Shown here piece by piece: positions 61,116-64,000 of a DNA stretch of 64,000 nucleotides (positions are counted from its first letter, which is position 1; each line of letters starts with the position of its first letter). Where the stretch lies: positions 1,736,001 through 1,800,000 of the forward strand of contig CM074143.1 in NCBI GenBank assembly GCA_037178625.1, read 5' to 3'. This DNA comes from Skeletonema tropicum. Its lineage: Eukaryota > Bacillariophyta > Thalassiosirophyceae > Thalassiosirales > Thalassiosiraceae. Below the pieces are notes generated by a model. That model did no database searches. It saw only the letters and a list, made by a program, of their open reading frames with translations, and was not told where the DNA came from. The translations under genes were made by a program, and so were the position numbers.

Positions 61116-62384
61116 GCGGGAGTCCCAATTCCTGGAGAGCAAGTCATGTCAACAAAACATCAACCATGGGGACAGCTGAAGTTCTAAAAGAGACACTCAA
61201 GCTGATATCATCTTTTCCAGTTCAGCTTAGTCATAACCACCAGATGTGGCCCTGGGCCTGGATTTGTACTTGTACATCTCTCTGGATGAGAGTTTGGCTT
61301 TGGCCTTGCCCCGTTCTTCGGTATTGGTGCTAGCTTTCCCTGTGCCTGTGAGTCTTGTTTCAAACTGATTCGCTGCAATGTCAATGTTATGCTCATGTAT
61401 AGGTACTCTTATCAATTTCTTTACTATTCGCACTCAAATACAGACGGCATCATTGGTGACCCTGCCACATCCAAACGTTTCGTGAATGAACTTGGCAATC
61501 GATGCAGATACAAAAGGGCAATACCAATACCAATACTCATTCTTGTGCTTGTGGGTCATCCTGTTGTATGTATGACTGATGCAGAAAGTGCTAAGCCGTG
61601 AAGGATTTATCCAAGCTTGGACTGAGAATGATGTGGAACCATCTTTTAAAGGGGCGGTCGAAATGATGATCTACCTGAGTTCATGTGTGTAATTCATCGA
61701 TTTATGTAATATGTTTGTCATGAATGTGATAGTGTTAGAAGAAGGTAATGCTACTTCTAGTACCTTCTTAGGTTGTACTATCTAGTAATTTATAAGTAGC
61801 AATGATAGATTTCACTTCTGATGACTACATTGATTTGTCTACAGCATCAGCACTTAGACACTTGTGCTGAGCTGAGGGTCATTTACAAAAGTATAGAAAA
61901 GAAGCAAGTATGCTGGTATCCATCTTTGTCTGAGGTTATTTGTCGTTGCTAATCTATATAGTCTCTCCGACATCTCGGGAAACACACCCAAACACGAAAG
62001 CACACTGACTCATTCTCCCTATGCAAATATCCAGGAGGAAATAGTGTGATGAATGCTGGCCAAATCGACGCAGTCAACTCACCCAACGAACCAAGATGAG
62101 GCTGAAATTAGCGATAGTGACAGTGATACAAGTACAAGACGCTAGCATCGTTTCTACGCACGAAAGATGTCTGAGCAGTGTTCATATGCTGTTCCTTCTT
62201 GCAGACGGAGACGGGACGGGACTTCATAGGATGATAAAAGTAAAAGTTTGTAAAAGTTGTTAGACTTTCTGCCAATACATGCAAGTGCTGGTTAGAATGC
62301 CACACCATTTCCCTGATTCTTTCGAAAGGCACTCAAAATAATCGCGAACGGGGAGGGACCCGTGAAGCGCCAAGAACAAAAAAG
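61116..62384. other. Gene-free spacer
   Basis: Short frames only. One unit head of the 215-bp repeat lies at 62163-62185. Nothing else recognised. Confidence 0.45.
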
Positions 62385-63060
62385 AACAAAAACGAATACT
62401 CAAGAATCCAGGGTTGTTCACCACGGACAGGATGGGTGTCGCAACCCGGCTCCCGCCAAAATATGATAGGGGCGGGCATTTAAACGCTTTTTTGATGACA
62501 CCCGTCGGCGCCGCCACGGCCCGCCCCTTGACACCCGTCTGCGTCTAGATAGAGAGTACTAATAAATCGAATAATTCGCAATCGATCGACAATCGACACC
62601 AATAGCATCGCTAGTATTTGTGGAAGACATGATGAAAGCACTTAAATAATGTGTTAAATGCAACCAGAAAGGCTCGTGCACGCCAGCCGAAAGATTGAAC
62701 GAATCGATTGCTAGCTTTTGGACGATGGAATCGAACGAATGGAATCGAACGAATGGAATCGAACGAATGGAATCGAATGGAATCGAACGAATCGTATCGA
62801 ACGAATCGAATCGAATGAATCGAATGAATCGAATGAATCGAATCGTTATAATATTATTGGTGTCAATCGGATCAATTGCGATTTGTTCGATTTATTAGTA
62901 CTCTCTATCTATTTAGACGCAGACGGGTGTCAAGGGGCGGGCCTGGCGGCACCTACGGGCTGCCGACGGGTGTCAACAATTCTGTCCGCCCCTATCATAT
63001 TTTGGCGGGAGCCGGGTTGCGACACCCATCCTGTCCGTGTGTTCACATTCTCGTTTTGAG
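62385..63060. mobile_element. Foldback element with about 210-bp arms around a GAATCGAA array
   Basis: Arms 62385-62606 and 62853-63060 are reverse complements (GGACAGGATGGGTGTCGCAA, CCCGCCAAAATATGATAGGG, GGGCGGG, TTGACACCCGTCTGCGTCTA, GATAGAGAGTACTAATAAAT), with a few indels in the GC-rich part. The loop (62697-62846) is an array of GAATCGAACGAATG-type 5-10-bp repeats. No coding capacity. Confidence 0.85.
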
Positions 63061-63950
63061 AAATTGCGGGAAATCCTTAAGTGTAGAACTCGGAAATTAT
63101 TGCGGGACTCCATTTACTTAGGGGGGAGGCAACCTTCCAAAACTCTTGCTCCTTTCCATCACTTTCATGTTCGTTCGATTGATAAGATCGCCACTCGCAC
63201 CCAATGATACTCGCACTTTCGAGTTCAATCGTTCGTGGTTCATCGTTTGACTCAATCGAAAGCTACCATGTCCATGGCCACGGCCGTCAGTCGACGAAGC
63301 GGAGAAGATTGCCGTGTGAATCGTTTTGCTTCAATTTTAATCAAATGTATCATTTGCCTCCTAGAATTTGACGTCATAGCATGCACATTAAGATTTTGGC
63401 CGTGCTTTTGGAGCTCGAAACGCAATGTCAAAATATTATACAATCATTGGAGGAACGGAAGTCTATCGAACTGATGATCACATGCCAATGCCTCGTGGAA
63501 TAAATTAGAAACTGAAGGCAGGCGAAATCCAGCTTGCCCGACAGGAAGAGAGTCTGCAGGACCTCGTTGAGAGGAAGACGTGCCAGAGCTGAAGAGATTG
63601 CTCGAATAGCTCAAGAGGAAGAGGAACGGAATGCTCGCCTTGCTCAGAGGATGAGAATTATCACCGAGAGGAAGTGGAAAGTGATAGAAAGATTCAAGAA
63701 GAGGATGATTTGATACTGAAGCAATTATTAGTCTTACTCTTACAGCTTCCGAGTCTTACTAACTGCGAAGATTGCAGCACTTTTAGCACTATCATACAAT
63801 TCATTTTCAAATCATGAGAAAGAAGATTGATCGAATGAGGCAGTGCTCCACGCACAGCTATGATCCTTGCTCCCAGGCACAATGCGAAGAAAGGTTTTAG
63901 AAGCTTTTAACAGCTAGCAGCATTTAATGAGTATTGAGACAAATCTGCCG
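63061..63950. other. Spacer with a decayed coiled-coil-like frame
   Basis: 63535-63713 plus strand is open and reads as a charged helix (RAEEIARIAQEEEERNARLA then QRMRIITERKWKVIERFKKR) but has no start and ends quickly. The rest has only short frames. Probably a gene remnant. Confidence 0.35.
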
Positions 63951-63951
63951 C

Positions 63952-63990
63952 CGACCCCATCGCCTGCATCTTGCAGGCATGGGGTCGACT
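63952..63990. repeat. Hairpin at window edge
   Basis: GACCCCATCGCCTGCA and TTGCAGGCATGGGGTC form a 15-bp stem with one bulged base and a tiny loop. It may be an internal hairpin or the end of an element continuing past the window. Confidence 0.6.
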
Positions 63991-64000
63991 TTCGAAACTC

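Noticed and set aside
63952..63990. Rho-independent terminator
   Set aside because: There is no T-run and the genome is eukaryotic; it is kept only as a hairpin.

Overview
The window is nuclear DNA of a photosynthetic stramenopile, most likely a centric diatom. Five proteins begin with a signal peptide followed by a Phe-led transit peptide (ASAFAP-like motif) or a similar N-terminus expected for a secondary plastid. Genes are compact, have few introns, and the introns are short (about 45-170 nt) with clear GT-AG borders. Poly-Ser/Asp/Asn tracts are common, and many convergent or head-to-head gene pairs sit only 80-450 bp apart. No organism name is proven by the sequence.

Layout. 1-1.8 kb: a CACGTC/GGCGTGACG satellite split by a 552-bp Tc1/mariner-type MITE. 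1.8-10.9 kb: two convergent, membrane-anchored PAPS reductase paralogs, an eEF3-like ABC-F translation factor (3 exons), a CENP-S/MHF1 histone-fold protein and PEX19. 10.8-17.5 kb: a tandemly duplicated interval holding three small Cys-rich single-pass membrane proteins, with a copied 3' end of PEX19 and of the neighbouring CNNM/CorC gene as scars, then the CNNM gene itself. 17.5-29.8 kb: gene-poor and repeat-rich, with foldback elements, an 11-bp-unit palindromic array, a decayed leucine-rich-repeat gene, a mitochondrial membrane protein gene, one copy of an inverted gene pair and a three-exon unknown gene. 29.9-49.6 kb: the dense core. It holds a ChaN-like/ArsM-like methyltransferase fusion, propionyl-CoA carboxylase alpha, the second copy of the inverted gene pair, a FUSC/ALMT-like transporter (5 exons), a DUF3237-like protein, two plastid-targeted proteins of unclear role, cytosolic seryl-tRNA synthetase, a plastid-targeted signal-peptide-peptidase-like protease, a zinc-ribbon-like hypothetical protein and a predicted thylakoid-lumen aldo/keto reductase homologue. 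49.6-64 kb: an accessory region of MITEs, foldbacks, direct duplications, about 215-bp tandem repeats, and a family of small secreted Cys/Arg-rich proteins (one intact, one wrecked by a MITE, one orphan exon).

The least expected signal is a 9-bp core, ACACGCGTC, often inside a GTTGAC/GTCAAC imperfect palindrome. It lies 150-215 bp upstream of every promoter-bearing copy of both small exported-protein families (about 11-14 kb and about 55-60 kb). Parts of the surrounding promoter are also shared between the two loci, although their coding sequences are unrelated. This suggests that two fast-evolving surface/secreted gene families carry the same regulatory module. Within the secreted family the leader exon and the first residues of exon 2 are conserved while the mature domain differs: Arg/Cys-rich in one copy and Kazal-like in another.

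The housekeeping genes do not form one pathway. Local themes are sulfate reduction (two PAPS reductases), organelle targeting (PEX19, plastid protease, plastid proteins) and propionate/branched-chain metabolism. All models were read by eye from sequence; no alignment or database search was run.
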